NCBI GenBank assembly: GCA_002320555.1
Contig: DCJV01000035.1
Location: 1-6,711, forward strand
Direction: 5' to 3'
Length of the DNA: 6,711 nucleotides
From: Ruminococcaceae bacterium UBA1691
GTDB lineage: Bacteria > Bacillota > Clostridia > Oscillospirales > Acutalibacteraceae
Shown: positions 1-5,054 of the stretch, piece after piece
Layout of the letters: every line of letters starts with the position of its first letter
Position numbering within the stretch: the stretch's first letter is position 1
Notes under the pieces: generated by a model
Seen by the model: the letters and a program-made list of their open reading frames with translations, nothing else
Databases searched by the model: none
What the model was told of the DNA's origin: nothing
Made by a program: the position numbers and the translations under genes

Positions 1-648
1 GTACACCGCCACGAAATGCAGCGTGCTGCCAGCGAGCACGAAGAGATGGATCAGCGCGTGGAAATACTTGACCTTCTTGCCGAAGCCATAGATGACCGCA
101 CCTACCGTATAAACCACGCCGCCCAGGATCACCAGCACAACACCCGTCATGCTCAGCGCATGGAACAAGGGCTTTACCACAAGCAGCAGCGTCCAGCCGA
201 TGGCGATATAGAGCACCATCTCCATGACCTTAAATTTTTCAAAATCGATGAGCGTGAGGATAATCCCCAGCAGCGCGCAGCCCCAAGTGATTCCGAACAT
301 CACCCAGCCGGCAACATTGCTCTCGGAGCGCAGCGCAATGAGCACGCAGGGGGTGATTGTACCTGCGATCAACAGGTAGATCACGCCATGATCGACAATG
401 CGCATAAACCGCTTTGCATTCCCTGTGGGCAGCCCGTGATAGAGTGCCGAGCAAAAATACAGAATGATCATCGACGCGCCGTAAATCACTGAGCTGACAA
501 CGCCCATGGCCGATCCAAGCTTCGCCGCGCGCACCGTGCACAGCACCAGCACGACGACGCCGAATACCGCGCCCACGGCATGGGTGACGGAATTGACGAT
601 ATCCTCCGCTTTACCATATTGGATCAGCGGCACCTTATCCAGTGACAT
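1..648 (-). CDS. Hemolysin III / PAQR-family integral membrane protein (partial at left window edge)
   Basis: Reading leftward from ATG at 646-648 gives 216 codons without a stop, running off the window. The family is usually about 210-220 residues, so only a few C-terminal residues should be missing. The protein is very hydrophobic, with about seven membrane segments. Family marks seen: an N-terminal EDIVNSVTHAVGA stretch (residues 15-27), SALYH (67-71), a VDH pair (85-87) followed by a glycine/threonine-rich membrane segment, and C-terminal HALIH (197-201). In PAQR proteins the SxxxH histidine and the HxxxH pair bind zinc in a membrane-embedded hydrolase-like site, and H71, H197 and H201 fit that role. 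The bacterial members' physiological job is poorly defined; 'hemolysin' is a historical name and does not show toxicity. A GAGGGAG SD lies just upstream and a strong promoter at 709-737. Family assignment is firm; function is not. Confidence 0.92.
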   Translation of the reverse strand, partial: MSLDKVPLIQYGKAEDIVNSVTHAVGAVFGVVVLVLCTVRAAKLGSAMGVVSSVIYGASMIILYFCSALYHGLPTGNAKRFMRIVDHGVIYLLIAGTITPCVLIALRSESNVAGWVMFGITWGCALLGIILTLIDFEKFKVMEMVLYIAIGWTLLLVVKPLFHALSMTGVVLVILGGVVYTVGAVIYGFGKKVKYFHALIHLFVLAGSTLHFVAVY

Positions 649-807
649 AATCAATCTCCCTCTCTTTGTCAATCGATCTGTTGGTTTGCTCTCTCTTTTG
701 CGATACCCATCATAGCACTTCACACATCTCATGTCAATAGTTTCTGCAAATTACGGTTTAAAAATCTCCAAATTATTTTTCAATATATTTATATGCGGTT
801 TTCAAAA
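649..807. other. AT-rich intergenic region between the radical SAM and hemolysin III genes
   Basis: This 159-bp gap holds the hemolysin III promoter and SD. The 741-807 part is very AT-rich and may act as an UP-like element on the minus strand. I see no hairpin plus T-run after the radical SAM stop codon, so readthrough from that gene into the hemolysin III gene is possible. Confidence 0.5.
709..737 (-). promoter_or_regulatory. Strong sigma-A promoter with extended -10 for the hemolysin III gene
   Basis: On the minus strand TTGACA (732-737) and TATGAT (709-714) are separated by exactly 17 bp. A TG one base upstream of the -10 makes it an extended -10. The predicted start is near 702, giving a leader of about 54 nt before the ATG at 648. 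Seen directly by eye; activity is inferred. Confidence 0.8.
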
Positions 808-1707
808 CTATATGATAACTCCGGATAGGTCGAAAGGCGGGATATACTCATCCTTCGCGGAGGACAGCTCCTGCAGATAACCACCTGTAAGCCCCAATTC
901 CAGCAGCTTGTCCACCACTTTTTTATATTCCCTATGCGTAATTCGTCGGGTCAGCTCCGGAAAAGCCCCGAGCTCCCCGCACGGCGTATATTGGCACATC
1001 AGGCTGACGAGCGTCCCCTCCGGCAGGTTTTCATGAATCCATGTAAGCGCCTTGATGGACTGCGCTGTATTGCGGGGCAGAATGAGATGCCGGACAATGA
1101 GGCCCCTTTCCATCATGCCGTTTTCATTAAAAACCGCTTGGCCGGCCTGGCGGCTCATTTCCAGAATTGCTTTGGAAGCGTATGTGAAATAGTCTGCCGC
1201 GCCGGAATAGCGCAGGGACACTTCGCTGTCCACATACTTGAGATCCGGCAGGTAAATATCAATAAGCCCTTCCAGGGCCTTCAGCGTTTCCACCCGCTCG
1301 TATCCGCCGGAATTATAGACGACCGGCACCGGCGAATGGTATTTTTGCAATACCTGTGCGAGCATCGGTGCATAATGAGTCGGATTGACCAGATTGAGAT
1401 TGTGTGCACCCTGCTCGATCAGGCGGTCAAACATGCGCATCAGGTTTTCCTCTGTCACCGGCGCGCCAAAGCGTCCGAGACTGATCTTTTGATTCTGGCA
1501 GTATACGCACCGCAGGGAGCAGCCGGAGAAAAACACAGTCCCGGAACCGTTTTGCCCGCTGATGCACGGCTCCTCCCACTGGTGCAGCGCGGCTCGCGCA
1601 ACCATGAATCCGGCCGGCATCCCACAGACGCCGCCGGAGGGCCGGTCCGGTTCCCGCAGAGCGCCGCACCGGCGCGGGCAGGCAGTGCAGATGAAAGCAT
1701 CCATCAT
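808..1707 (-). CDS. PflX-type radical SAM protein (pyruvate formate-lyase activase-related, COG1313-like)
   Basis: A 299-residue protein. The radical SAM cluster is C63-x3-C67-x2-C70 within FFSGCSLRCVYCQN, which binds the 4Fe-4S cluster that cleaves S-adenosylmethionine. Before it lies a second cysteine group (C7, C10, C14, C28), typical of this PflX-like branch and able to hold another metal or Fe-S site. Further family marks are VVYNSGGYE and DIYLPDLKY in the middle and a C-terminal YIPPFDLSGV. The start was moved from an upstream TTG (1734) to ATG at 1705-1707 because AAAGGGG sits 6 nt before it; the ATG immediately after (1704) is a weaker option. The substrate of this branch is not established. 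No glycyl radical enzyme is adjacent, so an activase role is only suggested by homology. It has its own promoter, divergent from the phosphodiesterase gene. The stop codon is TAG. Confidence 0.9.
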   Translation of the reverse strand: MMDAFICTACPRRCGALREPDRPSGGVCGMPAGFMVARAALHQWEEPCISGQNGSGTVFFSGCSLRCVYCQNQKISLGRFGAPVTEENLMRMFDRLIEQGAHNLNLVNPTHYAPMLAQVLQKYHSPVPVVYNSGGYERVETLKALEGLIDIYLPDLKYVDSEVSLRYSGAADYFTYASKAILEMSRQAGQAVFNENGMMERGLIVRHLILPRNTAQSIKALTWIHENLPEGTLVSLMCQYTPCGELGAFPELTRRITHREYKKVVDKLLELGLTGGYLQELSSAKDEYIPPFDLSGVII

Positions 1708-1746
1708 TCCAATCCCCTTTTCAAAGCGTAACAAAGTGCAACGCCT

Positions 1747-1775
1747 ATGATAAAACGGAATGCGGGAAAAGGCAA
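1747..1775 (-). promoter_or_regulatory. Predicted promoter of the radical SAM gene
   Basis: Minus-strand TTGCCT (1770-1775) and TATCAT (1747-1752) have a 17-bp spacer, each with four or five matches to consensus. The predicted start is about 33 nt upstream of the ATG at 1707. It faces away from the phosphodiesterase promoter at 1806-1834. Confidence 0.65.
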
Positions 1776-1805
1776 GAATCTACGCGGAAAAATCGGGTTT
1801 CCCGC
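1762..1805. repeat. Inverted repeat between two divergent promoters (possible operator)
   Basis: GCGGGAAA at 1762-1769 is matched by its reverse complement TTTCCCGC at 1798-1805, with 28 bp between. A smaller local dyad, CGGG-TTT-CCCG, lies at 1794-1804. The left arm overlaps the spacer of the radical SAM promoter and the right arm abuts the -35 of the phosphodiesterase promoter. It could bind a shared regulator; it could also be chance. No regulator is identified. Confidence 0.35.
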
Positions 1806-1834
1806 TTAACAAATCCTGACGCTTGGAGTATAAT
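1806..1834 (+). promoter_or_regulatory. Predicted sigma-A promoter of the glycerophosphodiesterase gene
   Basis: TTAACA (1806-1811) and a perfect TATAAT (1829-1834) are separated by 17 bp. The predicted start near 1841 gives a leader of about 47 nt that includes the AGGAGC SD (about 1875-1880), placed about 7 nt before the ATG at 1888. Confidence 0.78.
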
Positions 1835-1887
1835 AAGCAGCAGAGCATTCATTTCCTTACATATCGTAAAGAACAGGAGCGATTTTT

Positions 1888-2631
1888 ATGACAAAGATCC
1901 TCGCGCACCGCGGCGCCAACAAGCACGCGCCGCAGAATACCATTCCCGCGTTTCTCAAGGCGATCGAGCTCGGAGCGGAGGGCGTGGAAAACGACGTCCA
2001 CCTGACCAAGGATGGAGTGCTCGTCATCTGCCACAATTACACGATCGACGAGACCTCCGACGGTAAGGGCAATATCTCCGACTACACGCTCGAGGAACTG
2101 AAAAGGTTCGATTTCGGGGCCTATTTCTCCCCCGATTTTAAGGGGACGCAGATCCCGACGCTGCATGAATTTCTGGACATCGCAGATCCCTTTGAGATCA
2201 TCAACGTGGAGATCAAGAGCCCGAAATCCGGCGAAAAAGAGATCGTCCGCAAAACGATCGAATGTGTCAAGGAGCATCATCTCTTTGACCGCCTGATCAT
2301 TTCGAGCTTTGACCCGCGCCTGTTGGTCGAGGCAAAGGAGATCGACCCCAACACCCGTACCGGCTTCCTGTACTCCCCCGATTCGCCTGTGATCGAGCAG
2401 GTCTACGACGACCCGATCGCCTATGCAAAAGGGATCAAGGCCGACGCCCTGCATCCCCTGATCGCCTATGTGGATGAGGAGTATATCGAAGACTGCCATA
2501 AGGCCGGTATCATCGTCAACCCCTGGACGGTCAATCTCGAGGAAGCAATGCGGCTTTGCAATGAGTGGGGCTCAGACGGCATCATCACGGATATGCCAGA
2601 TGTGGCGGCGCGCGTGATGCGGGGCATATAA
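1888..2631 (+). CDS. Glycerophosphodiester phosphodiesterase (GDPD, UgpQ-like, cytoplasmic)
   Basis: A 247-residue single-domain enzyme. The family hydrolyses glycerophosphodiesters, the deacylated phospholipid head-group products, to sn-glycerol 3-phosphate and an alcohol, using a metal ion in a TIM barrel. The catalytic set is visible: H7-R8-G9 at the N-terminus, E34 and D36 in the ENDVHLTKDG stretch, catalytic H49, and E108 with K110 in NVEIKSP. The C-terminal NPWTVN and SDGIITDMPD segments also match the family. No signal peptide or membrane segment is seen, so a cytoplasmic UgpQ-type role is inferred rather than a secreted GlpQ-type one. One variation: the usual PENT box reads PQNT (residues 15-18); this Glu is not one of the known metal ligands, so activity is expected. 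The gene is monocistronic by context, with its own promoter and a strong terminator downstream. The SD AGGAGC is well placed. Confidence 0.93.
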   Translation: MTKILAHRGANKHAPQNTIPAFLKAIELGAEGVENDVHLTKDGVLVICHNYTIDETSDGKGNISDYTLEELKRFDFGAYFSPDFKGTQIPTLHEFLDIADPFEIINVEIKSPKSGEKEIVRKTIECVKEHHLFDRLIISSFDPRLLVEAKEIDPNTRTGFLYSPDSPVIEQVYDDPIAYAKGIKADALHPLIAYVDEEYIEDCHKAGIIVNPWTVNLEEAMRLCNEWGSDGIITDMPDVAARVMRGI

Positions 2632-2693
2632 GCTTTTTTAAACATATCGTCCTTTCAACGCTTCTGTAAACCTGAGCGGAAAAATATTGCATC

Positions 2694-2741
2694 AAAACCG
2701 GCGCTTCCGGTGGCTTTACAACCACTGGAAGCGCCGGTTTT
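2694..2741. terminator. Bidirectional rho-independent terminator between convergent genes
   Basis: A 20-bp stem (2694-2713 with 2722-2741), perfect apart from one G-U wobble on the plus strand (2709/2726), closes an 8-nt loop. The stem is GC-rich in the middle with four A's at one end and four T's at the other, so it works in both directions. It lies about 60 nt after the phosphodiesterase stop and about 55 nt after the stop of the convergent RHH gene. Confidence 0.88.
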
Positions 2742-2797
2742 GCGTTCCAATGCGATTCCCCATCGCAAATTCACCAGGTAGCAGCTTTATTTGCATT

Positions 2798-2971
2798 TCA
2801 GGAATGCGTATCCTCCTCCTCTAGATTATCCAGTGCGTAACGGCAGCACTGGATCACCAGCTGATTCAGAGAAATATCTTTATCATGCGCCAGCTGCTCC
2901 ATTTTTCCCACCAAATCATTCGGCAGCCGAAAGGTTTTATTCGTATACTCCGTTTTCTCAATCCGGAACAA
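2798..2971 (-). CDS. Ribbon-helix-helix (Arc/CopG-type) DNA-binding protein
   Basis: A 57-residue protein with the RHH layout: a short beta strand (NKTFRLP, residues 11-17) that would pair in the dimer and enter the major groove; helix A (about 18-30); a DIS turn; and helix B beginning SLNQLVIQCC (34-43) and running to about 50, with an acidic tail. The start is judged to be TTG at 2969-2971: AAAGAGGTG (2978-2986) is a near-perfect SD 8 nt ahead of it, while the upstream in-frame GTG (2978-2980) overlaps that SD and has none of its own. Similar small proteins are common in Clostridia, some as antitoxins and some as stand-alone repressors. No toxin gene lies next to it: its neighbour is a divergent membrane-protein operon, and the shared intergenic region carries operator-like repeats. 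A repressor or autoregulator role is inferred. Confidence 0.82.
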   Translation of the reverse strand: MFRIEKTEYTNKTFRLPNDLVGKMEQLAHDKDISLNQLVIQCCRYALDNLEEEDTHS

Positions 2972-2977
2972 GCAGAC

Positions 2978-2986
2978 CACCTCTTT
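2978..2986 (-). promoter_or_regulatory. Shine-Dalgarno that sets the TTG start of the RHH gene
   Basis: Minus-strand AAAGAGGTG differs by one base from the ideal anti-16S match. It sits 8 nt before TTG (2971) and overlaps the alternative GTG (2980), so it supports the shorter 57-residue product. Confidence 0.7.
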
Positions 2987-2992
2987 GTATTA

Positions 2993-3021
2993 AGTATACG
3001 CACCATTTTAGCTGCTTAAAA
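2993..3021 (-). promoter_or_regulatory. Weak candidate promoter of the RHH gene
   Basis: TATACT (2993-2998, minus strand) is a good -10, but the hexamer 17 bp upstream, TTTTAA (3016-3021), is a poor -35. The start would fall near 2986, giving a very short leader that begins at the SD. A weak promoter fits an autoregulated small regulator. No better pair was found. Confidence 0.4.
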
Positions 3022-3030
3022 CAATCAATT

Positions 3031-3053
3031 TTACACTAATATTTATAGTGTAA
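3031..3053. repeat. Perfect inverted repeat TTACACTA-N7-TAGTGTAA (candidate RHH operator)
   Basis: TTACACTA at 3031-3038 and TAGTGTAA at 3046-3053 form a perfect 8-bp dyad with a 7-bp AT-only spacer. It lies between the RHH gene and the operon, ending 6 bp before the -35 of the operon promoter. A third copy of the half-site, TAGTGTAA, lies at 3070-3077 inside that promoter. RHH proteins typically bind repeated short half-sites near their own divergent promoters, so this is the leading operator candidate. Confidence 0.65.
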
Positions 3054-3059
3054 TTTATA

Positions 3060-3088
3060 TTGACTTTTTTAGTGTAAGCTGATATTCT
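3060..3088 (+). promoter_or_regulatory. Predicted promoter of the zinc-ribbon membrane operon, with operator half-site in its spacer
   Basis: TTGACT (3060-3065) and TATTCT (3083-3088) have a 17-bp spacer, and the spacer contains TAGTGTAA (3070-3077), the same word as the upstream dyad. A protein bound there would block RNA polymerase directly. The predicted start is about 3095, leaving a leader of about 43 nt. Confidence 0.62.
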
Positions 3089-3111
3089 TGATTTGAAATC
3101 AAATCGATTTC
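3088..3111. repeat. Symmetric AAATC/GATTT cluster at the predicted operon start site
   Basis: Three overlapping dyads occur here: TTGATTT-G-AAATCAA (3088-3102), GAAATC-N5-GATTTC (3095-3111) and AAATCGATTT (3101-3110). The unit order is GATTT, AAATC, AAATC, GATTT. The sequence is unrelated to the TTACACTA word, and it covers the predicted transcription start and early leader. It may be an operator for a second regulator or simply an AT-rich coincidence. Confidence 0.4.
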
Positions 3112-3137
3112 TAATAAAATGATAAGGATGTGGTACC

Positions 3138-4472
3138 GTGAATGAGTTAGAGCAAAAGCAGCTGTTCTGCCCGCAATGCGGATCAGCCTGCCCGCAAGAC
3201 CAAGCCTTCTGTGCGGCATGCGGCGCGTCCATCCTCCAGGAGGACGATTCGCCCAAGCTGTCGGAAGCGGACCGGAGCAGCAGCCCGCGCGGGCCGGCGC
3301 CTGAACCCGATCCTGTAGAGGCAGCCTGCAAGCGGCGGCGGACGCAAAAAATTCTCGCCGCCGCTTTGGCCTGTGTCATCTGCGCCGCAGCTGTCGTCGT
3401 GGTTGCCGTCTATCAATCCTCCTTCACAAAAATCGACGCAAAACAATGGATCGAGGTCACCTATTCCGGCCTGAACGGCAATGCGACGGCCAGTGTATCG
3501 CGCGGGAACGAATATATGGATGCACGACTGGCAGAGGCACTAGGCATATCGGCCGCCGAGCAAGAAGATGCTGATGCCCTTTACGGCTTCGCAGCCGCAG
3601 CCGCGGCAGAACTGCAACTAGAGAAGTTATACGACGATCTTGATTTTGATGTAGACGTTTCCCCCTCTGACCATCTTTCAAACGGGGATCAGATCTCAGT
3701 AAAAATCACGTATGACGAAGCCGCCGCAAAAGAGGCGTCCATAAAAGTTCAGAATACGGAGTTCACCGTCACTGTGGAAGGGCTGCCTGACGGCAAGGAA
3801 TACGATATCTTCCAAAACGTCCGCCTGGTCTTTGAAGGCACATCCCCCCGCCTGACCGCCTCGGTCGATACCGACGCGTGCGACAGCTTTATCAAGGACT
3901 ATGTAACCTTCCAAATCTCTCCAAGGGATAACTTAAAAAACGGAGATAAGGTCACAGTTAGCGCCAGCTGGAATCGTTCGAAAGCAGCCGAAAATCTCTA
4001 CCTGATTACAAAGGAGAAGCAGGAATACACCGTAAGCGGCCAGCCGGAGTATCTATCTACGCTCAAGGAAGAAAAGCTTTCCGGCCTGCAGGCGGAAATC
4101 AACGATTACATCGAGGCAAAAATTATTGCGGCATACCCCCCTTATACGAGTATGCCGGGCGGCGACGGCTCGATCAAGTCAATCAAATTGAAGGGGCTTC
4201 ATCGGCAGTATCTCCTTGTCAAAAAGGCGACTTCCGATTCCTACGGAGATGAAAACCGTCTGATTCAAATTTACCGCTTTACGGCTTCCAATGAGAACGG
4301 GGCAAAGGATATCTACAGCGCCATCCTTGTAAACAATATGATAAAATCCGGCGGCGGGGAGGTTTCATGGAATGATATCTGGCAGAAAGGCCCCTACGAG
4401 AAGGCGGAAGACCTGATAAACGACTATGTCACAAAGGAAAAAAGCGATTATACTGTGGAAACAGTAGAGTAG
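3138..4472 (+). CDS. Zinc-ribbon single-pass membrane protein with tandem extracellular beta-domain repeats
   Basis: A 444-residue protein, first of a three-gene operon. Residues 11-28 form a zinc ribbon (C11-x2-C14, C25-x2-C28). A Pro/Ser-rich linker, the basic patch KRRR (65-68) and one membrane helix (about 72-92) follow, which predicts the ribbon in the cytoplasm and about 350 residues outside. The outside part has two copies of a beta-rich unit. The clearest match is SPSDHLSNGDQISV (175-188) with SPRDNLKNGDKVTV (261-274), each followed by an alanine-rich turn and a TFTV/YTV strand near 209-213 and 297-299; the first copy carries a helical, alanine-rich insert (about 125-165). Residues about 305-444 form a separate mixed domain. 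This layout recalls the TcaA/YvbJ-like proteins of Firmicutes, some linked to cell-envelope stress and glycopeptide response, but identity is not shown. The start is GTG, with AAGGA 9 nt upstream. The next gene follows after 12 bp. Confidence 0.85.
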   Translation: MNELEQKQLFCPQCGSACPQDQAFCAACGASILQEDDSPKLSEADRSSSPRGPAPEPDPVEAACKRRRTQKILAAALACVICAAAVVVVAVYQSSFTKIDAKQWIEVTYSGLNGNATASVSRGNEYMDARLAEALGISAAEQEDADALYGFAAAAAAELQLEKLYDDLDFDVDVSPSDHLSNGDQISVKITYDEAAAKEASIKVQNTEFTVTVEGLPDGKEYDIFQNVRLVFEGTSPRLTASVDTDACDSFIKDYVTFQISPRDNLKNGDKVTVSASWNRSKAAENLYLITKEKQEYTVSGQPEYLSTLKEEKLSGLQAEINDYIEAKIIAAYPPYTSMPGGDGSIKSIKLKGLHRQYLLVKKATSDSYGDENRLIQIYRFTASNENGAKDIYSAILVNNMIKSGGGEVSWNDIWQKGPYEKAEDLINDYVTKEKSDYTVETVE

Positions 4473-4484
4473 GGAGGGCGGTTT

Positions 4485-5015
4485 ATGGAAAAACAAACAG
4501 CCGGTAATGAACGCACAGCTTTTTCGAATGGGCGACCACAAAAGAGCCGCCGTTATAAAACCCATATTCAATATCTCTGCGGCGTGATTGTGCCAAGCGC
4601 CATTCTCCTGATGCTTTTGACCTTCTCCTCCATTTATTCCATGCCACTGCAAACGGTAAAAGCCTATTGTGAAGCCTATCAGACGCAGGATTGGAGCGGC
4701 GTATACAGCTGCCTTTCCAGCGGTGTAGAAGACACGCTGCGCAATGGGATGGAGGGGCGGGCCGCCTTTGTGAAGGCAATGGAGCAGCGGGAAAATTTGC
4801 CTAAAATAACTTCTTTTCAAATTGAAAGATACACAGACGAAACAGACCCGTTCACGCGCCAGCCTGCACGCGCCTATACCGTATCGTACACGCAGGCGGG
4901 AAGCTCAAAGCAGCACACAAAAACAATTACCGTGTCCAGGCAGGAAAATGGCAGTTGGCTGGTCACAACGGAGCCTTTCATAGAACATCCGCTGGAAGGT
5001 CAACGACAGCCATAG
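4485..5015 (+). CDS. Small single-pass membrane protein with NTF2-like-looking extracellular domain
   Basis: A 176-residue protein. A basic N-terminal tail (about 1-29, with KSRRYK) and one membrane helix (about 30-51) predict an N-in orientation. The outer part opens with a helix, VKAYCEAYQTQDWSGVYSCLS (58-78), in the style of NTF2/DUF4878-like folds ('work done by a small cone'), and continues with alternating beta strands, including RAYTVSYTQ and KTITVSRQENGSWLVT. This is a fold guess from pattern only; no catalytic residues are recognised. The gene sits 12 bp after its upstream neighbour with a strong SD (GGGAGGG, 6 nt before ATG), and 39 bp before the next, so it is very probably co-transcribed and co-functional. 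It has no zinc ribbon of its own, unlike both neighbours. Product name: membrane-anchored hypothetical protein. Confidence 0.75.
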   Translation: MEKQTAGNERTAFSNGRPQKSRRYKTHIQYLCGVIVPSAILLMLLTFSSIYSMPLQTVKAYCEAYQTQDWSGVYSCLSSGVEDTLRNGMEGRAAFVKAMEQRENLPKITSFQIERYTDETDPFTRQPARAYTVSYTQAGSSKQHTKTITVSRQENGSWLVTTEPFIEHPLEGQRQP

Positions 5016-5044
5016 AAAGCAACTAATCAAAAACCTGAAAAAAT

Positions 5045-5050
5045 GGAGGA
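5045..5050 (+). promoter_or_regulatory. Shine-Dalgarno that sets the start of the polytopic zinc-ribbon gene
   Basis: GGAGGA (5045-5050) lies 4 nt before ATG at 5055. The earlier in-frame ATG (5043) overlaps this SD and has only AT-rich sequence before it, so the later start is preferred. Confidence 0.72.
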
Positions 5051-5054
5051 AAAA

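Noticed and set aside
16..492. Plus-strand open frame (158 codons) opposite the hemolysin III gene
   Set aside because: Its composition is typical of the antisense of a membrane protein (rich in His, Gln and Asp), and the minus strand encodes the PAQR motifs.
934..1731. Long plus-strand open frame (265 codons) opposite the radical SAM gene
   Set aside because: It lies antisense to a gene with clear family motifs, has no recognisable domain, and is His/Arg/Gln-rich as expected of a shadow frame.
1849..2499. Minus-strand open frame (216 codons) opposite the phosphodiesterase
   Set aside because: It is a shadow of a well-supported enzyme gene; no SD or recognisable domain.
2751..2767. Small hairpin TGCGAT-N5-ATCGCA after the RHH gene
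   Set aside because: Only a 6-bp stem and no T-run on either strand; the strong hairpin at 2694-2741 explains termination better.
2798..2971. RHH gene as the antitoxin of a toxin-antitoxin pair
   Set aside because: No small toxin-like gene overlaps or lies next to it; the convergent neighbour is a phosphodiesterase and the divergent one a membrane operon.
3128..3145. Five-codon open frame ATG...TGA overlapping the GTG start of the first operon gene
   Set aside because: It could act as a tiny leader peptide, but its ATG overlaps the SD of the real gene and it has no SD of its own; most likely chance.
3008..3379. Minus-strand open frame (123 codons) across the operon promoter and zinc-ribbon coding region
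   Set aside because: It is antisense to the zinc ribbon and its tail is translated AT-rich intergenic DNA; no family resemblance.
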